Shown here: positions 61,776 to 64,000 of the stretch, one piece after another
How the letters are laid out: each line of letters starts with the position of its first letter
How positions within the stretch are numbered: position 1 is the first letter of the stretch
Assembly: GCA_903835685.1 (NCBI GenBank)
Contig: CAILNX010000034.1
Location: 1 to 64,000, forward strand
Direction: 5' to 3'
DNA from: an uncultured delta proteobacterium
GTDB lineage: Bacteria; Desulfobacterota; Desulfovibrionia; Desulfovibrionales; Desulfovibrionaceae
Length of the DNA stretch: 64,000 nt
Made by a program: the position numbers and the translations under genes
The notes under the pieces: model-generated
What the model was told of the DNA's origin: nothing
Seen by the model: only the letters and a program-made list of their open reading frames with translations
The model's database searches: none

Positions 61776-64000
61776 TCAGTACGGCGGATTCCGGAACAAC
61801 GGGTTCTTCATGGGGTGGACCGGAGGCGTCCAGGGAAGGCCCAAATCCGGCAGCAAATCCCCGTAGGCCGCGAAATCGAATCTCCCCTGGTCCGAGCATT
61901 GGGCCAGCTCCCTGGCCCGGTCCAGGAGGGCCTTGGCCTCTTCCATCTGACCCAGTCCCGCCTTGGCTTTTGAGGTGCAGTACAGGGCGAAGATGTTGTT
62001 CGGGTCCTTGGCCAGGAAGGTGGCGTAGATGTCCACGGCCCTCTGGTAGGTCCCGTCCCGCAGGCTGATGCTGCGGGTGAAATTGTACTCGTAGCTCATG
62101 CGGCAGACCAGGTCGGACAGCTCGTAGGCGCTGACCTCCTCGGTGTCAAAGGCCCGCAAATAGAAGGAATTGCCGGTCCACTGGGACACGTCGTCGGCCT
62201 TGAAATAGCCCCGCTCCACGTATTTGCGAAATATCTCCGTGCCCACCAGGGGGATGGCCTTGGAGAACACGATCCAGTCCGTGCTCAAGGTCTTGGCGTA
62301 GGCGTAGGACTCGGCCATGAGCTCTTTGGTCTCGTCGGGCAGGCCCACGATCCAGTAGCAGATGCTCATGACCCCCTTGCTCCGCACGTACTCGATCAAG
62401 CGCCGGGCCTTGTCCAGGTTGCAGCGCTTGTTGATGATGTTCTTCTGGGTGTACTCGGACCCGGATTCGATGGCAAAGGTGAAGGCCGAGCACCCAGTGT
62501 CCACCATGGCGTCGATGATCTCCTCGTCCATGGTGCCCACGTGCAGGCCGTTGGGGAACTGCATCTCCAGGCCCGGGATGTTCATGGCCCGCAGTCCGGC
62601 CAGGATGGCCAGGAGCCGCTTCTTGTTGGCGGTCATGAGGTCGTCCCAGGGCACGAACAGGCTCACCCCGTATTTCTCGTACAGGATGCGGGCCTCGGCC
62701 AGCACGTTATCCACCGAGCGAAAGCGCACGTTGCGGCCGTGCACGGTGTGGGCCGAGCAGTAGGTGCATTTGTTCGGGCAGCCCCGGGTGGCCTGGAACC
62801 CGGCCGAGCGCTTGGTCCCGGGCGGCATGAGCCAGTTGCGCCAGCCGGTCTCCGGGGCCAGGTACCCGTCGATCTCCAGGATGTCCCAGTCCGGAAAGGG
62901 CAGCTCGTCCAGGTCCGGCACGGGCTCGGCCATTTCCAGGCCGCCCAGTTGCACCAGATCCTTGCGGGCGTAGAGCCCCTTGATCCCGTCCATGGACCGG
63001 CCCTGGCCCTTGCGGGCCACGAAGTCCACAAAGGCGATCTCCCCTTCCCCGCGCAGCACGTAGTCCACCAGATGGTTGCGCAACAGGATGGGCGTGGTGT
63101 TGCTGGCGTGCACCCCGCCCACGATGGTCACGGCCTGGGGCCAGAGTTCCTTGAGCACTTCCAGGATGGGGTTGAACATGGAGTAGGACACGGAGAAATT
63201 GAACGAAATGGCGATGATGTCCGGGGTAAATCCCACCGAGCGCACGGTCTCCTCCCGGATGAACTCGCGCTCCTGGTCAAAGACCACGGAATCCTTGAGC
63301 CGCAGGGCGTAATCGATGAGCCCCACCCGACCCAGGTCGCTGTGCTTCTTGATGGTCGAGGACAGATACAGAAGGCCCAGGGGCAGGACCAGCTGGGGGA
63401 AGAGCGTCTTTTCCGAGAGCAGGATGTCCCGGATGGTTCCGTAGCTGTAGAGCGGAAGATGCACGAAGAGCACGTTGGGACGGCCCGAATTCCGGGCCAT
63501 GTCGTGCCGGGCCTTGCGCCTGGCGGTCAGGCGGCGGGTGCGCGGCGCGGCCTGGTTTTTTTCCCGGCAGGCGCGGACCACGGCGGCCAGGCCGGTCCGG
63601 CCCATGGAGGCCAGCAGGCCCTCGGCCCGCATCAGCATGCCCTCGTCCCCGTAGCGCGTGAATTCACGGATGAACAGCCGCACGGCGGCCTTGGGACGGC
63701 CCATGGCCTCAAGAACCTGGGCCTGCTTGCAGGCCAGTTCGCGGAAAAACGGCCGCACGGCCTCGATCTCGGCCAGCACGGCCAGGGCTTCCTGGGAACG
63801 CCCGGCATAGCGCAGCACATCGGAGATGTTCAGCTTCACGTCCAGGCGGAAGGGCTCGCGCTCCAGGACCTGGCCAAAGGCAGCCACGGCCCGGTCAAAG
63901 TCCCTGGCCGCCGAGAGCACGCCGCCCCGGGTGCGCAGGGCCTCCATGTCCCCGGGGTTCTCCTCGATGACCCGGTCCAGGAGGGCCAGGGCCTCGGCAT
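61776..64000 (-). CDS. TPR-B12 radical SAM-TPR protein (5' end outside window)
   Basis: The frame is open from the right edge, so the N-terminus is missing. The visible 740 or so residues are TPR-like (to about residue 130 of the visible ATG-started part), then a cobalamin-binding-like domain (LVLPLGLLYLSSTIKKHSDLGRV), radical SAM with CPNKCTYCSAHTVHG, FVPWDDLMT and AIESGSEYTQKNI, and one more TPR near the end (AVDIYATFLAKDPNNIFALYCTSKAKAGLG). An internal Met at 63500 could be a separate start, but it lacks a good ribosome site, so one fused protein is favoured. Confidence 0.8.
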   Translation of the reverse strand, partial: AEALALLDRVIEENPGDMEALRTRGGVLSAARDFDRAVAAFGQVLEREPFRLDVKLNISDVLRYAGRSQEALAVLAEIEAVRPFFRELACKQAQVLEAMGRPKAAVRLFIREFTRYGDEGMLMRAEGLLASMGRTGLAAVVRACREKNQAAPRTRRLTARRKARHDMARNSGRPNVLFVHLPLYSYGTIRDILLSEKTLFPQLVLPLGLLYLSSTIKKHSDLGRVGLIDYALRLKDSVVFDQEREFIREETVRSVGFTPDIIAISFNFSVSYSMFNPILEVLKELWPQAVTIVGGVHASNTTPILLRNHLVDYVLRGEGEIAFVDFVARKGQGRSMDGIKGLYARKDLVQLGGLEMAEPVPDLDELPFPDWDILEIDGYLAPETGWRNWLMPPGTKRSAGFQATRGCPNKCTYCSAHTVHGRNVRFRSVDNVLAEARILYEKYGVSLFVPWDDLMTANKKRLLAILAGLRAMNIPGLEMQFPNGLHVGTMDEEIIDAMVDTGCSAFTFAIESGSEYTQKNIINKRCNLDKARRLIEYVRSKGVMSICYWIVGLPDETKELMAESYAYAKTLSTDWIVFSKAIPLVGTEIFRKYVERGYFKADDVSQWTGNSFYLRAFDTEEVSAYELSDLVCRMSYEYNFTRSISLRDGTYQRAVDIYATFLAKDPNNIFALYCTSKAKAGLGQMEEAKALLDRARELAQCSDQGRFDFAAYGDLLPDLGLPWTPPVHPMKNPLFRNPPY

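Noticed and set aside
63498-63500. Separate start of the last radical SAM gene at the internal Met
   Set aside because: There is no good ribosome site before it, and the frame is continuous with upstream TPR-like sequence, so one protein is more likely.

Overview
The window looks like part of a chromosome of a GC-rich, anaerobic delta-type proteobacterium, most likely of the Desulfovibrio group. This is inferred from the gene set: LarE/LarB/LarC nickel-pincer cofactor genes, acetyl-CoA synthetase with an ActP/DUF485 symporter and DUF294 proteins, cyclic-nucleotide-binding proteins beside a MotAB-like pair, and many B12-type radical SAM enzymes. No rRNA or other decisive marker is present, so the taxonomy is tentative.

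Bases 1 to about 16,577 are one end of an integrated mobile element. It is less GC-rich than the rest and ends with an excisionase-like HTH gene and a tyrosine integrase abutting the 3' end of a tRNA-Arg gene, the likely attachment site. The left part (1-4163) is a compact plus-strand operon: DUF1257- and DUF2997-like proteins, a 310-aa unknown, a Cas4/RecB-like PD-(D/E)XK nuclease with cysteines placed as for an Fe-S cluster, a small Cys protein and a P-loop ATPase. The right part (4316-13757) is a minus-strand defence operon: an HU/IHF-like gene, a SNF2-family helicase, a 39-aa ORF, a type III-like DNA methyltransferase (Mod), RhuM, and a type III-like restriction subunit (Res). An AT-rich orphan gene (14043-15200) sits between this operon and the integrase.

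From the tRNA rightward (16.6-46 kb) the sequence is ordinary high-GC core chromosome: SerA and a class V aminotransferase; CheX and a HEAT-repeat/receiver protein; larE-larB-larC, with larC ending early; an HtrA protease; a small glycogen-binding-like protein; an OFA-family transporter; and an acetate block (acs, DEDDh exonuclease, two tandem DUF294 regulators, actP, DUF485). A DMT transporter and an AraC-MGMT fusion follow. A motility-like block (nagZ, motB-like, motA-like) is flanked by two paralogous proteins that join a cyclic-nucleotide-binding domain to a FliG-C-like domain. An orphan OmpR-type regulator and a DedA protein close this part.

From 46.1 kb to the right edge there is a nearly uninterrupted minus-strand cluster of glycosyltransferases, NDP-sugar epimerases, a putative sugar O-methyltransferase and seven radical SAM proteins. 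Three of these carry TPR arrays, and two different enzymes share the same type of N-terminal Rossmann module. It is best read as an uncharacterised surface-glycan or glycoconjugate modification island; its product cannot be told from sequence.

Short AT-rich imperfect palindromes, several starting CAAG and ending CTTG, are scattered between genes of the high-GC part. They are a dispersed element that none of the genes explains.
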